The notes beneath the pieces are model-generated. The model was not told the DNA's origin. It did not search any database and was given only the letters and a program-made list of their open reading frames with translations. This document shows positions 1 to 9,163 of a stretch of 64,000 nt of DNA, in pieces. This DNA is from Pseudomonas gregormendelii (GTDB taxonomy: Bacteria; Pseudomonadota; Gammaproteobacteria; Pseudomonadales; Pseudomonadaceae), in the NCBI RefSeq assembly GCF_017114825.1, contig NZ_JADEVO010000001.1, positions 62,001 through 126,000 on the forward strand. The letters are read 5' to 3'. A program made the position numbers and the translations under genes. Position 1 is the stretch's first letter. Each line of letters opens with the position of its first letter.

Positions 1-955
1 CACGCAGCGCTTTACCGCTGAAGTATCCCTGCGCATTTTCCGTGAGTTGGCCGACGATCCGCTGGCGCGCTTCACGACTGCCCCAGGCGTTGTGCGGGGT
101 GACGATCAGGCGAGGGATGTCGTCGGCCAGCAGTGGATTGCCGGCGGTCGGTGGCTCTACGCTGAGCACGTCGGTGGCCGCGCCGCCGAGGTGGCCGTTG
201 CGCAAAGCGTCGGCCAGCGCCTGCTCGTCAATCAGGCCACCTCGGGCCGTGTTCACTACAAATGCGCCCGGTTTCATCGAGGCCAGCTCCGGGGCTCCAA
301 TGAAATGGCGGGTGTGTTCGTTCAGTGGGCAGTGCAGGGTCAGGGCGTCGATCTGCGGCAGCAGCTCTGCCAGCGGCAGTCGATCCGGCCTGGCTGGGCG
401 CCCCGGTATCTGGCCCAGCAGCACGCGCATGCCGAATGCTTGCGCCAGCCGGGCGACGGCGCCACCCAGTTCGCCATGCCCCAGCAAGCCAAGGGTCTTG
501 CCTTCCAGTTCGACGATCGGATAGTCCAGCAGGCAGAACTGTTTCGCCTGTTGCCAGCGTCCTTCGTCCACGGCTTTCTGGTAGTCGGCCAGGCGCGTTG
601 CCAGGTTCAGCAGCAACATGATGGTGTGTTGCGCCACCGAGGGTGTGCCGTATCCCTGGCAGTTGCACACGGTGATGCCGTGGGCGCGCGCGGCCGCCAG
701 ATCGACATTGTTGGTGCCGGTGGCGGCAATCAGGATCAGCTTCAGCCCGGGGCTCGCGGCGATTGCGGCTGCATCGATCACGGTTTTATTGCTGATGGCG
801 ACAGTCGCGCCCTTGAGGCGCTCGATCACCTGGTCTGGCGTTGTCTGGGCGAACAGTTGCAAGTCGCTGAAGCAATCGCGCAACGGTGCCAGGTCGAGGT
901 CGCCCAGGTCCAGGGAAGGATGGTCGAGGAAAACTGCGCGGTGAGTGTTCGTCAT
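1..955 (-). CDS. D-isomer-specific 2-hydroxyacid dehydrogenase, 3' end beyond window
   Basis: Translating the minus strand from ATG at 955 gives 318 residues with no stop before base 1, so the C-terminus is cut by the window edge. The family is NAD(P)-dependent and interconverts 2-keto and D-2-hydroxy acids (glycerate/glyoxylate/hydroxypyruvate type). Visible motifs are the Rossmann GxGxxG at residues 159-164 (GHGELG), catalytic Arg238 (NTARGG), Glu267 (SVEPP) and His288 (TPHNAWG). Family proteins are about 310-325 residues, so only a few are missing. The substrate cannot be told from sequence; a glycerate dehydrogenase-like role is an inference. It is divergent from the LysE-type gene. Confidence 0.88.
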   Translation of the reverse strand, partial: MTNTHRAVFLDHPSLDLGDLDLAPLRDCFSDLQLFAQTTPDQVIERLKGATVAISNKTVIDAAAIAASPGLKLILIAATGTNNVDLAAARAHGITVCNCQGYGTPSVAQHTIMLLLNLATRLADYQKAVDEGRWQQAKQFCLLDYPIVELEGKTLGLLGHGELGGAVARLAQAFGMRVLLGQIPGRPARPDRLPLAELLPQIDALTLHCPLNEHTRHFIGAPELASMKPGAFVVNTARGGLIDEQALADALRNGHLGGAATDVLSVEPPTAGNPLLADDIPRLIVTPHNAWGSREARQRIVGQLTENAQGYFSGKALR

Positions 956-1087
956 CAACTGTACCTTTTGTGCATTGATCTGAAGGCGTAATCTGCCGAG
1001 CCTAACAGATGAAACAATCAGTTACTCATCGCAGGGCTGACCTATACGCCGCTGGATTTCGCCAGGCCTGCCACTAAGGATTTGCGC

Positions 1088-1717
1088 ATGTATTGGACAG
1101 AGTTCTTGACCGTTGCCCTCATTCACCTGCTCGCCGTGGCCAGCCCCGGCCCGGACTTTGCGGTGGTGGTGCGCGAAAGCGTGACCCACGGTCGTCGCGC
1201 CGGCACTTGGACTGCACTGGGGGTTGGCTCGGCGATATTCCTGCATGTGGGTTATTCGCTGCTGGGCATTGGGCTGATCGTGTCGCAATCGATCGTGCTG
1301 TTCAACGCCTTGAAATGGGCCGCTGCCGCGTACCTGCTGTACATCGGATTCAAGGCGCTGCGTGCGAAACCGGCCAAGCCGGTGACCGACGACCTGCACA
1401 AGGAAGCCGGTGAGCGCACTGCCCGTGGCGCCTTCACTTCGGGCTTTGTGACCAATGGTCTGAACCCGAAGGCCACGCTGTTCTTCCTGTCGCTGTTCAC
1501 GGTGGTGATCAACCCGCACACGCCGTTGTCGGTGCAGGCTGGCTACGGCGTCTATCTGGCGGTGGCCACGGCGATCTGGTTCTGCCTGGTGGCGATGCTG
1601 TTCAGCCAGCAGCGAGTGCGCGCCGGATTTGCGCGCATGGGCCACTGGTTCGATCGGACGATGGGCGCGGTGCTGATTGCCATCGGGGTGAAACTGGCGT
1701 TTACCGAAATGCATTGA
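1088..1717 (+). CDS. LysE/RhtB family amino-acid exporter
   Basis: This 209-residue, very hydrophobic inner-membrane protein has the length and about six membrane segments of the LysE/RhtB family, which exports amino acids or related metabolites by proton exchange. The N-terminal signature ASPGPDF with a following charged stretch (VRESVTHGRRAG) is typical. ATG at 1088 is preferred over the in-frame TTG at 1082 because a TAAGGA ribosome-binding site lies 7-8 bases upstream. The substrate is unknown. It is divergent from the dehydrogenase and convergent with the acyltransferase gene. Confidence 0.88.
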   Translation: MYWTEFLTVALIHLLAVASPGPDFAVVVRESVTHGRRAGTWTALGVGSAIFLHVGYSLLGIGLIVSQSIVLFNALKWAAAAYLLYIGFKALRAKPAKPVTDDLHKEAGERTARGAFTSGFVTNGLNPKATLFFLSLFTVVINPHTPLSVQAGYGVYLAVATAIWFCLVAMLFSQQRVRAGFARMGHWFDRTMGAVLIAIGVKLAFTEMH

Positions 1718-1759
1718 AGGAACTGGGGAGCGCCGCGCCATCTTGTCGCGGCCAATCCG

Positions 1760-2392
1760 TCACCCGGGTTGATTCGACTGGCGCTGGCGGACGTAATCCA
1801 GAAACCCGTCCATGTCACTGCTGCACAGCACCCGTGACGCAGTCTTCACCTCTTCCATCGGCCAGTCCCACCAGGCAGATGCCAACAGTTCCTGGCGCAC
1901 GTCTTCCTCGAAGCGCCAGCGAATGTGCCGGCTGGGGTTGCCGCCAACGATCGCATAGGGTTCCACGTCACGGGTGACCACGGCCCCCGCGGCGACTACC
2001 GCGCCATGACCGATGGTGACGCCCGACAGGATCAGCACATTGGCGCAGATCCAGCAGTCGCTGCCGATTACCACATCACCCTTGGTCGGGCTGCACCCGG
2101 GAATATCCCGGGCTTCGTCAATCATCAACGGGAACGGGTAGGTGCTGACCCAGTCGGTGCGATGCCCGCCGCCGAGCAGAATCTGCACGCCTTCGGCTAT
2201 CGAGGTGTAGGAGCCGACCTTCAGGATCGTATCGTCACCAAATTCCATGACCTCGGGAATGCCATAGGTCCCCACGCCTATTTCATAGCGGGGGTAGCGC
2301 AGGCGAATTTTCTCTGGCGCCCGCTGCAGTTTTTCCAGGCGCTTGAGGTGCTTGCGGATTTTTCGTTGTTTGAGTTTTTCGAGAAATTTCAT
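1760..2392 (-). CDS. CatB-related O-acyltransferase (left-handed beta-helix)
   Basis: The 210-residue protein has a basic N-terminal helix (residues 1-30) followed by hexapeptide repeats of the left-handed beta-helix fold, such as [29 protein letters not shown] and [17 protein letters not shown]. The [14 protein letters not shown] stretch and the late [13 protein letters not shown] segment are hallmarks of xenobiotic/CatB-type acetyltransferases, which move an acetyl group from acetyl-CoA to a hydroxyl. The gene lies 27 bases downstream of the glycosyltransferase gene on the same strand. Acetylation of a sugar on a surface glycan is therefore more likely than drug resistance, but this is inference. 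Confidence 0.85.
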   Translation of the reverse strand: MKFLEKLKQRKIRKHLKRLEKLQRAPEKIRLRYPRYEIGVGTYGIPEVMEFGDDTILKVGSYTSIAEGVQILLGGGHRTDWVSTYPFPLMIDEARDIPGCSPTKGDVVIGSDCWICANVLILSGVTIGHGAVVAAGAVVTRDVEPYAIVGGNPSRHIRWRFEEDVRQELLASAWWDWPMEEVKTASRVLCSSDMDGFLDYVRQRQSNQPG

Positions 2393-2419
2393 GGCCAGGC
2401 CTGGAAGCGGGGAGGGCGT

Positions 2420-3313
2420 TCAGCGATGCAGCATCAAGCGTTTCAAACGGCGGAAGCTGGTGCGGTTCAGGTGACGCCAGGGAATGGAGCGCAACAGTTT
2501 CCAGGCTTCCTTCTTGTCTTCGACGACCGCGTACTTGAGGGCCTTGTTCACCAGTTGCGTGCGAGCGCTCTGGTATGCGGGGTGGCCCAGGTACGGCGCG
2601 ATGGCTTCAAGGTCCGCCTGTAGCAGCACCTTGTACTTTCTCGACAGGTTGTTGGGGTGACGGCGATAGCGGGTCACGCACACCGGCAGCTCATGCACCT
2701 CGTAACCCAGGCGGGCGATGCGCAGGGTCATCTGGAAATCCTGGACCCGCAGGCTTGGCGCATAAAAGCCGGCACTGCGCATGGCGCTCATGCGATACAG
2801 CGCAACCGGAGCACCGATCACCACGGCGCCGCTGAGCACCTTGTCGAAGTCGTAGGTGCGGATCTCGTCGCGTTGTTGCTGCTTGATGGTATTGCCGTCG
2901 CTGTCCATGTAGATGATCAGCGCCCCCACACAGCCAACTTGCGGGTGCTGTTCCAGGTAATCCACCCGGATGCGCACGGACTGCGGCAGCATGATGTCGT
3001 CCAGGTCCGGCGTGGATACGTAGTCGCCCTTGGCATAACGCAAGCCGTGGTTGAGGGCCGCGCTGACGCCCTGGTTGGCCTGGGTATACAGCTGGAAGTC
3101 ATGGGTTTGCTGCAATTGCCTGAGCATCGCGATGCTGTTGTCGCTGGAGCCATCGTCGACGATGATGACTTCAAAATTCGGGTAATCCTGGGCGAAGATG
3201 CTGGCGATCGCCTCTTCCAGGTATTTTTCCGCGTTATAACAAGGCGCCACAATGGAAACCAGGGGCGCTTGTTTACTGGAGCAATCCAGAGGGTCGGTCA
3301 CTTCAGTATTCAT
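2420..3313 (-). CDS. glycosyltransferase family 2
   Basis: The N-terminus has the GT-A fold signature VSIVAPCYNAEKYLEEAI followed by VIIVDDGSSDNS, and the DxD-like metal/nucleotide-sugar site is in VSTPDLDDIMLP. Family members transfer a sugar from a nucleotide sugar to a lipid or glycan acceptor on the cytoplasmic face. The start is uncertain: ATGs at 3313, 3322 and 3367 are in frame and none has a strong ribosome-binding site. I chose 3313 because it begins only about 20 residues before the catalytic fold. It forms a two-gene unit with the CatB-like acyltransferase, with no other polysaccharide genes nearby. Confidence 0.87.
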   Translation of the reverse strand: MNTEVTDPLDCSSKQAPLVSIVAPCYNAEKYLEEAIASIFAQDYPNFEVIIVDDGSSDNSIAMLRQLQQTHDFQLYTQANQGVSAALNHGLRYAKGDYVSTPDLDDIMLPQSVRIRVDYLEQHPQVGCVGALIIYMDSDGNTIKQQQRDEIRTYDFDKVLSGAVVIGAPVALYRMSAMRSAGFYAPSLRVQDFQMTLRIARLGYEVHELPVCVTRYRRHPNNLSRKYKVLLQADLEAIAPYLGHPAYQSARTQLVNKALKYAVVEDKKEAWKLLRSIPWRHLNRTSFRRLKRLMLHR

Positions 3314-3544
3314 CGCTGTCATTGTGTCGGTAAAAGTGCATAGGCTCGCACGAAACCCTGCTGGCATCCATTACAAGTTGCCCTGCACAGGCAATAAGCG
3401 TGGCCGCCAGAGGTTGCGGGTGATGGCGCAAAGCCAGCATCTGACCCTCCGACGAAATCATTCCTTTGGCTGATTTGATGCCCGGGCCGGCGCATTAGAG
3501 TGCTGCTTTCAGCCACGACCGTGCAGTCAGGAAAAGGGATTCTT

Positions 3545-5227
3545 ATGTTGCAGACTCGCGTTATCCCCCCAGCCGAAGGCGCTTACCAATACCCGCTGCT
3601 GATTAAACGCCTGCTGATGTCGGGTGCCCGCTACGAGAAGACCCGCGAGATCGTCTATCGCGATCAATTGCGCTACAGCTACCCGACCCTGATCGAGCGC
3701 GTGGCACGACTCGCCAACGTACTGACCGCCGCCGGCGTCAAGCCGGGGGATACCGTGGCGGTGATGGACTGGGACAGCCATCGCTATCTGGAATGCATGT
3801 TCGCCATCCCGATGATCGGCGCGGTGATCCACACCATCAACGTACGTCTGTCACCGGAACAGATCCTCTACACCATGAACCACGCTGAAGACCGCTTCGT
3901 GCTGGTCAACAGCGAGTTCGTGGGCCTGTACAACGCGATCGCCGGGCACCTGACCACCGTCGAGAAAACCCTGCTGCTGACCGACCTGCCGGAAAAAACT
4001 GCTGACCTGCCCAATCTCGTGGGGGAGTACGAGCAACTGCTGGCGGCAGCGAGCGCCCAATACGATTTCGAGGATTTCGACGAAAACTCGGTCGCCACCA
4101 CCTTCTACACCACCGGCACCACCGGCAACCCCAAGGGCGTGTACTTCACCCATCGACAACTGGTGCTGCACACCATGGGGGTGTCGACCATCATGGGCGC
4201 CATCGACAGCGTGCGCCTGCTGGGCACCAATGATGTGTACATGCCGATCACCCCGATGTTCCACGTGCATGCCTGGGGCTTGCCGTACGTGGCGACCATG
4301 CTCGGGCTCAAGCAGGTTTACCCCGGTCGTTACGACCCGGAGTTTCTGGTGGAGTTGTGGCGCAAGGAGAAGGTCACTTTTTCCCACTGCGTACCGACCA
4401 TCCTGCAGATGGTCCTCAATGCCAAGGCCGCGCAGGACACCGATTTTGGCGGCTGGAAAATCGTCATCGGCGGCAGTGCCCTGAACCGGGCGCTGTATGA
4501 GGCCGCCAAGGCCAAGGGCATTCAGTTGACCGCAGCCTATGGCATGTCGGAAACCGGCCCGCTGGTGTCCTGTGCGCACCTCAACGACGAGCTGATGGCA
4601 GGCACTGAAGATGAGCGCACCACTTACCGCATCAAGGCCGGTGTGCCGGGCCCCCTGGTGGAGGCGGCGATCGTCGACGCCGAGGGTCATTTCCTGCCGG
4701 CCGATGGCGAGACTCAGGGGGAACTGGTACTGCGCGCGCCATGGCTCACTGAAGGCTATTTCAATGAACCGCAGAAGGGCGCCGAGCTGTGGGCGGGCGG
4801 CTGGTTGCACACCGGCGACGTGGCGACCCTGGACACCATGGGCGTGATCGATATTCGCGACCGCATCAAGGACGTGATCAAGACCGGCGGCGAGTGGATT
4901 TCCTCCCTGGACCTCGAAGACCTGATCAGCCGTCATGTAGCGGTACGCGAAGTAGCAGTGGTGGGCATCGCCGATCCGCAGTGGGGCGAGCGCCCGTTCG
5001 CCTTGCTGGTGATCCGCGAAGGCCACGTAATCGGGGCCAAGGAACTCAAGGAACACCTCAAGCCGTTCGTGGAACTGGGGCACCTGAGCAAGTGGGCGAT
5101 CCCGAGCCAGATTGCTCTTGTTACCGAAATTCCCAAGACCAGCGTCGGCAAGCTGGACAAGAAAAAAATCCGCCTCGACATTACCGAATGGCAGGCCAAC
5201 AACAGCACCTTCCTCTCGACGCTTTAA
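3545..5227 (+). CDS. fatty acyl-CoA synthetase (AMP-forming, AlkK-like medium/long chain)
   Basis: This 560-residue adenylate-forming enzyme activates a fatty acid through an acyl-AMP to its CoA thioester. The P-loop [10 protein letters not shown] lies at about residues 188-197, and further motifs are YGMSETGP, the ATP-binding TGD ([11 protein letters not shown]), the hinge [13 protein letters not shown], and the C-terminal catalytic Lys in [16 protein letters not shown] 3545 is set by an AAAAGGGA ribosome-binding site just upstream. It is followed by DUF1302 and DUF1329 genes and a MalT-like regulator, an order I recall around the AlkK-type ligase of P. putida. A role in catabolism of imported medium-chain acids is inferred. 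Confidence 0.9.
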   Translation: MLQTRVIPPAEGAYQYPLLIKRLLMSGARYEKTREIVYRDQLRYSYPTLIERVARLANVLTAAGVKPGDTVAVMDWDSHRYLECMFAIPMIGAVIHTINVRLSPEQILYTMNHAEDRFVLVNSEFVGLYNAIAGHLTTVEKTLLLTDLPEKTADLPNLVGEYEQLLAAASAQYDFEDFDENSVATTFYTTGTTGNPKGVYFTHRQLVLHTMGVSTIMGAIDSVRLLGTNDVYMPITPMFHVHAWGLPYVATMLGLKQVYPGRYDPEFLVELWRKEKVTFSHCVPTILQMVLNAKAAQDTDFGGWKIVIGGSALNRALYEAAKAKGIQLTAAYGMSETGPLVSCAHLNDELMAGTEDERTTYRIKAGVPGPLVEAAIVDAEGHFLPADGETQGELVLRAPWLTEGYFNEPQKGAELWAGGWLHTGDVATLDTMGVIDIRDRIKDVIKTGGEWISSLDLEDLISRHVAVREVAVVGIADPQWGERPFALLVIREGHVIGAKELKEHLKPFVELGHLSKWAIPSQIALVTEIPKTSVGKLDKKKIRLDITEWQANNSTFLSTL

Positions 5228-5562
5228 GCGATCCTGGCGTGCCCGAAAAGGCACGCCAGCCCCACCAAGCAAGCGCTTGGCTTGTGAAATCTGAATTTTC
5301 AGCCATTCTTCCCGTGCCGACAGTTGTCGGACTGGCGAAAGGACTGTTCCAGAGTGGCTGGCAGCTGCAAATCACACTTTAGAGGGATCAAGCTCTACTA
5401 CCTGCTGGCTATAGTCCGCTCAAGGATTTTTAAGAACGAGCGCAAACGCACAAACGGGGCGATGCACATTGGATTGAATTCGGAACGCCCTGGCGTCCGG
5501 TCAGCCACAACGTTTTTAAAAGTACTCACTGCCATAACAATAATGCACATGGAGTAGCGTCG
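5228..5562 (+). promoter_or_regulatory. 335-bp non-coding leader upstream of DUF1302 gene
   Basis: No convincing gene is present. Besides the hairpin at its left end, it holds a palindrome CCGACA-GT-TGTCGG (5317-5330) and a good -10 hexamer TATAGT (5410-5415) with no matching -35. A -10 without a -35 suggests an activator-dependent promoter, which would fit the MalT/LuxR-type regulator encoded downstream. The link is inferred. A GGAG ribosome-binding site sits before the ATG at 5563. Confidence 0.4.
5234..5259 (+). other. strong hairpin without U-tract after acyl-CoA synthetase gene
   Basis: CTGGCGTGCC pairs perfectly with GGCACGCCAG across a 6-base loop, just 6 bases after the synthetase stop codon. 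No T-run follows, so it is not a classical intrinsic terminator. It may stabilise the 3' end or partly separate the ligase transcript from the downstream DUF1302 gene. Confidence 0.6.
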
Positions 5563-7458
5563 ATGACATCAGTAAACCAGTTCTGGCGCCGGGCGAAATT
5601 GCCTCTGGCGGTCAGTCTTGCTTCTACGCTCGCCGGGCCCGCATTCGGCGTCAGTTTCAACATTGGTGAAATCGAAGGTCAGTTCGACTCTTCTCTCTCC
5701 CTGGGCATGAGCGTTTCCACCCAGTCGCCGAACAAGAACCTCATCGGGGTCAACAACGGCGGCCAAGGGCTGTCCCAGACTTCCGATGACGGTCACCTGA
5801 ACTTCAAGAGCGGCCAGGCCTTCTCGAAGATTTTCAAGGGTATCCATGACCTTGAATTGAAATACGGCGACACCGGTGTGTTCGTGCGGGGCAAATACTG
5901 GTACGACTTCGCACTGCAAAACGAAGACCTTGAATTCAAGAACGTCAGCAACGACAACCGCAAGGAAGGCGCCAAATCCTCCGGCGGCCAGATCCTCGAT
6001 GCCTTCGTCTACCACAACTACTCCATCGCCGATCAGCCGGGCTCCGTGCGTCTGGGCAAGCAGGTAGTGAGCTGGGGCGAAAGTACGTTCATCGGCGGTG
6101 GCATCAACTCGATCAACCCGATCGACGTATCCGCATTCCGTCGTCCGGGTGCCGAGATCAAGGAAGGCCTGATCCCGGTCAACATGTTCTACGTCTCCCA
6201 GAGCCTCACCGAGAATCTCTCGGCTGAAGCGTTCTACCAGCTGGAATGGGACCAGACCGTCGTCGACAACTGCGGCACCTTCTTCTCCCAGCCGGACATC
6301 GTTGCAGATGGCTGTGACAGCAACCTGCGGGTGTTGAACAAACGCTCGACCATCCCGGCCGTTGCCCTGGGACCGTTGGCTGGCGCTGGCGTAGACGTCA
6401 ACGAGGAAGGTGTGCTGGTCCGTCGCGGCCCCGATCGCGATGCGCGGGACAGCGGCCAATGGGGCGCGTCCCTGAAGTACATGTTCGATCCGCTGGACAC
6501 CGAATTCGGTGCCTACTTCATGAACTACCACAGCCGTGCGCCGATCTTCAGCGCCACGGGTGCACCGCAATCGGTGTACAACACCGCCGCGGGCCTGCCG
6601 GGTCCATTCGCTGCACTGGCACCTTTGCTGGTGGCGGGCAACTCGCAGTATTTCATCGAATACCCGGAAGACATTCGCCTGTACGGCTTGAGCTTCTCCA
6701 CCACCCTGCCTACCGGTACGGCGTGGAGCGGTGAGATCAGCTATCGTCCGAACGCGCCGGTGCAGCTCAACTCCACCGACATCCTGTTCGCCGGTGTGCG
6801 TCCGTTGGGCGGCGCCCTGGGCAATGCTTCGCTACTGACTGGCGTTCCTGGCCAGGACCTGCACGGTTATCGTCGCAAGGAAATCACCCAGTTCCAGACC
6901 ACCCTGACGCACTTCTTCGATCAAGTGATGGGCGCGAGCCGTCTGACCCTGGTAGGTGAAGTGGGCGTGACTCACGTCGGCGGCCTGGAAAGCTCCTCTG
7001 ACGTGCGCTACGGCCGCGATCCGGTCTACGGTCCAGGTGAGCTGCCACCGACTGGCCCAGCCGGTACCGACACCTGCGCCAACATCCTCAACGCCAGCAC
7101 CATCAACGGTGCAGGTGCTGGTTCGCCGCAGAACAACCGCAGTCGCAATTGCACCAACGAAGGCTTCACCACCGCAACCTCGTGGGGCTACCGCGGTCGT
7201 GCGATCTGGGAATACAACGACGTATTCGCCGGCGTGAACCTCAAGCCTAACGTGGCCTGGTCCCATGACGTGAGCGGCTACTCGCCTGGCCCTGGCGGCA
7301 ACTTCGAGGAAGGTCGCAAAGCGGTCAGCCTGGGCGTTGATGCCGAGTACCAGAACACCTACACCGCGAGCCTGGCGTACACCAACTTCTTCGACGGCAA
7401 ATATACCACTGTGGACGATCGCGACTTTGTTGCGCTCAGCGTCGGCGTGAACTTCTAA
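5563..7458 (+). CDS. DUF1302 family outer-membrane protein
   Basis: This 631-residue protein starts with a basic segment and a hydrophobic stretch ending near ASTLAGPAFG, consistent with a signal peptide. The rest shows alternating amphipathic strands, repeated GVFVRGKYWYD-like and GEVGVTHVGG-like segments, and a C-terminal FVALSVGVNF ending in Phe, the usual beta-barrel assembly signal. It matches what I know of the DUF1302 family, whose members lie beside DUF1329 genes and are thought to be outer-membrane lipid or hydrophobic-substrate channels. It is 28 bases upstream of the DUF1329 gene and probably co-transcribed. The substrate is unknown; fatty acid uptake is an inference from the adjacent ligase. 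Confidence 0.85.
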   Translation: MTSVNQFWRRAKLPLAVSLASTLAGPAFGVSFNIGEIEGQFDSSLSLGMSVSTQSPNKNLIGVNNGGQGLSQTSDDGHLNFKSGQAFSKIFKGIHDLELKYGDTGVFVRGKYWYDFALQNEDLEFKNVSNDNRKEGAKSSGGQILDAFVYHNYSIADQPGSVRLGKQVVSWGESTFIGGGINSINPIDVSAFRRPGAEIKEGLIPVNMFYVSQSLTENLSAEAFYQLEWDQTVVDNCGTFFSQPDIVADGCDSNLRVLNKRSTIPAVALGPLAGAGVDVNEEGVLVRRGPDRDARDSGQWGASLKYMFDPLDTEFGAYFMNYHSRAPIFSATGAPQSVYNTAAGLPGPFAALAPLLVAGNSQYFIEYPEDIRLYGLSFSTTLPTGTAWSGEISYRPNAPVQLNSTDILFAGVRPLGGALGNASLLTGVPGQDLHGYRRKEITQFQTTLTHFFDQVMGASRLTLVGEVGVTHVGGLESSSDVRYGRDPVYGPGELPPTGPAGTDTCANILNASTINGAGAGSPQNNRSRNCTNEGFTTATSWGYRGRAIWEYNDVFAGVNLKPNVAWSHDVSGYSPGPGGNFEEGRKAVSLGVDAEYQNTYTASLAYTNFFDGKYTTVDDRDFVALSVGVNF

Positions 7459-7486
7459 GCACAGTATTTTCAGGACGAACACACAT

Positions 7487-8851
7487 ATGAAAATAACAAA
7501 GAGTCTGTTCCAAGCCGGTGTTCTGGGACTTTCGCTGCTGGCGACCAGCGTCATGGCGGCGGTTCCCGCTGCCGAGGCAGACAAGCTGGGCAAGAGCCTG
7601 ACACCGATGGGCGCCGAGATGGCGGGTAACGCCGACGGTTCGATCCCGGCCTGGAAACCCATGGCCAAAAATGCGGGCACAGTCGACAGCAAGGGCTTCC
7701 TGTCCAACCCGTACGGCAGTGAAAAACCGCTGTTCACCATCACCGCGCAGAACGTGGATCAGTACAAAGAGAAGCTTGCCCCGGGCCAGTACGCGATGTT
7801 CAAGCGTTACCCGGAAACCTTCAAGATGCCGGTCTACCCGTCCCATCGCGGTGCCACAGTGCCGGATGAAGTGTTCGCCTCCATCAAGAAAAACGCCGTC
7901 AACACCAAACTGGTGTCCGGTGGTAACGGCCTGGAAAACTTCGAGACTGCCGTCCCGTTCCCAATCCCGAAAACTGGCGTTGAGGTTATCTGGAACCACA
8001 TCACCCGGTATCGCGGCGGCAGCGTGACTCGCCTGGTCACCCAGGCCACTCCACAGCCTAACGGCTCGTTCAGCCTGGTGTATTTCCAGGACCAGTTCGT
8101 GTTCCGCGACAAGATGAAGGATTACGATCCGGCGAACCCGGGCAACATCCTGTTCTACTTCAAGCAGAAAGTGACCGCGCCGGCACGTCTGGCCGGTGGT
8201 GTACTGCTGGTGCACGAAACCCTCGACCAAGTGAAGGAGCCGCGTTCGGCGTGGGTCTATAACGCCGGTCAGCGTCGGGTGCGTCGCGCCCCGCAAGTGT
8301 CTTATGACGGGCCGGGTACTGCCGCCGATGGCCTGCGTACCTCTGACAACCTGGACATGTACAACGGAGCGCCAGATCGCTACGACTGGAAACTCGAAGG
8401 CAAGAAAGAGATGTACATCGCCTCCGACAGCTACAAGCTCGACGATCCGAAGCTCAAGTACGCCGACATCATCAAGGCCGGCCACATCAACCAGGACCTG
8501 GCTCGATACGAGCTGCGCCGGGTGTGGCATGTGGTTGCAACCCTGAAGGAAGGTCAGCGCCATATCTACGCCAAGCGTGACTTCTACATCGACGAAGACA
8601 CCTGGCAGGCGGCGGTGATCGATCACTACGACGGTCGTAATCAACTGTGGCGCGTTGCGGAAGCCCACGCCGAGAACTACTACGACAAACAAGTGCCGTG
8701 GTATGCCCTGGAAACCCTGTATGACCTGCAATCGGGTCGTTACCTGGCGTTGGGCATGAAGAACGAAGAGAAGTCGGCATATGACTTCGGCTTCACTGCT
8801 ACCACCAGCGACTTCACCCCTGCGGCATTGCGTCAGGAAGGTGTTCGCTAA
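7487..8851 (+). CDS. DUF1329 family exported protein
   Basis: This 454-residue protein has a clear signal peptide (MKITKSLFQAGVLGLSLLA, cleavage near VMA-AVP). The mature part carries recurrent DUF1329 features: AGNADGSIPAW near the N-terminus, YPSHRGATVPDEV, GPGTAADGLRTSDNLDMYNG, and aromatic-rich beta segments such as YAKRDFYIDEDTWQ. Family members are periplasmic or outer-membrane partners of DUF1302 barrels and may bind lipidic ligands, but no biochemical activity is established to my knowledge. The gene directly follows the DUF1302 gene and ends before a strong terminator. Confidence 0.85.
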   Translation: MKITKSLFQAGVLGLSLLATSVMAAVPAAEADKLGKSLTPMGAEMAGNADGSIPAWKPMAKNAGTVDSKGFLSNPYGSEKPLFTITAQNVDQYKEKLAPGQYAMFKRYPETFKMPVYPSHRGATVPDEVFASIKKNAVNTKLVSGGNGLENFETAVPFPIPKTGVEVIWNHITRYRGGSVTRLVTQATPQPNGSFSLVYFQDQFVFRDKMKDYDPANPGNILFYFKQKVTAPARLAGGVLLVHETLDQVKEPRSAWVYNAGQRRVRRAPQVSYDGPGTAADGLRTSDNLDMYNGAPDRYDWKLEGKKEMYIASDSYKLDDPKLKYADIIKAGHINQDLARYELRRVWHVVATLKEGQRHIYAKRDFYIDEDTWQAAVIDHYDGRNQLWRVAEAHAENYYDKQVPWYALETLYDLQSGRYLALGMKNEEKSAYDFGFTATTSDFTPAALRQEGVR

Positions 8852-8880
8852 GCTGCACTGAGCAGAGGCCGCACCCTCTG

Positions 8881-8914
8881 AAAACGCCCCGACTGGTTCG
8901 GGGCGTTTTTTTTT
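8881..8914 (+). terminator. intrinsic terminator after DUF1329 gene
   Basis: CGCCCCGA pairs with TCGGGGCG around a short loop and is followed by nine T residues, 30 bases after the stop codon. It closes the DUF1302-DUF1329 unit. Confidence 0.93.
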
Positions 8915-8926
8915 GCCTATCGCTCC

Positions 8927-9025
8927 TGTAGGAGCGAGCTTGCTCGCGATGAACCTGAGGGCTCCGCGGGGAGTCAGGCAACCCACGTCATCGTTAACGA
9001 CCATCGCGAGCGAGCTCGCTCCTAC
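8927..9025. repeat. REPIN: two inverted REP sequences (TGTAGGAGCGAGC family)
   Basis: TGTAGGAGCGAGCTTGCTCG at 8927 recurs inverted as CGAGCGAGCTCGCTCCTAC ending at 9025, with about 55 bases between. The same paired structure, including an internal ATCGTTAACG, recurs at 50986-51085. It fills the intergenic space between the DUF1329 terminator and the MalT-like regulator; the remaining 140 bases before the regulator hold no feature I can name. Confidence 0.88.
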
Positions 9026-9163
9026 GGGCCTGCATGCATTCGGGCGTAGAGCTTGATGGCCTTTTTGTAGCCATTTGTAGCAATAACCTTCATTACCTCT
9101 TCGTTTACCGCTAGTCTGCGGACATCTGCAACGCCGCCACCCGCCATCAAACAAGAGCCGGCC

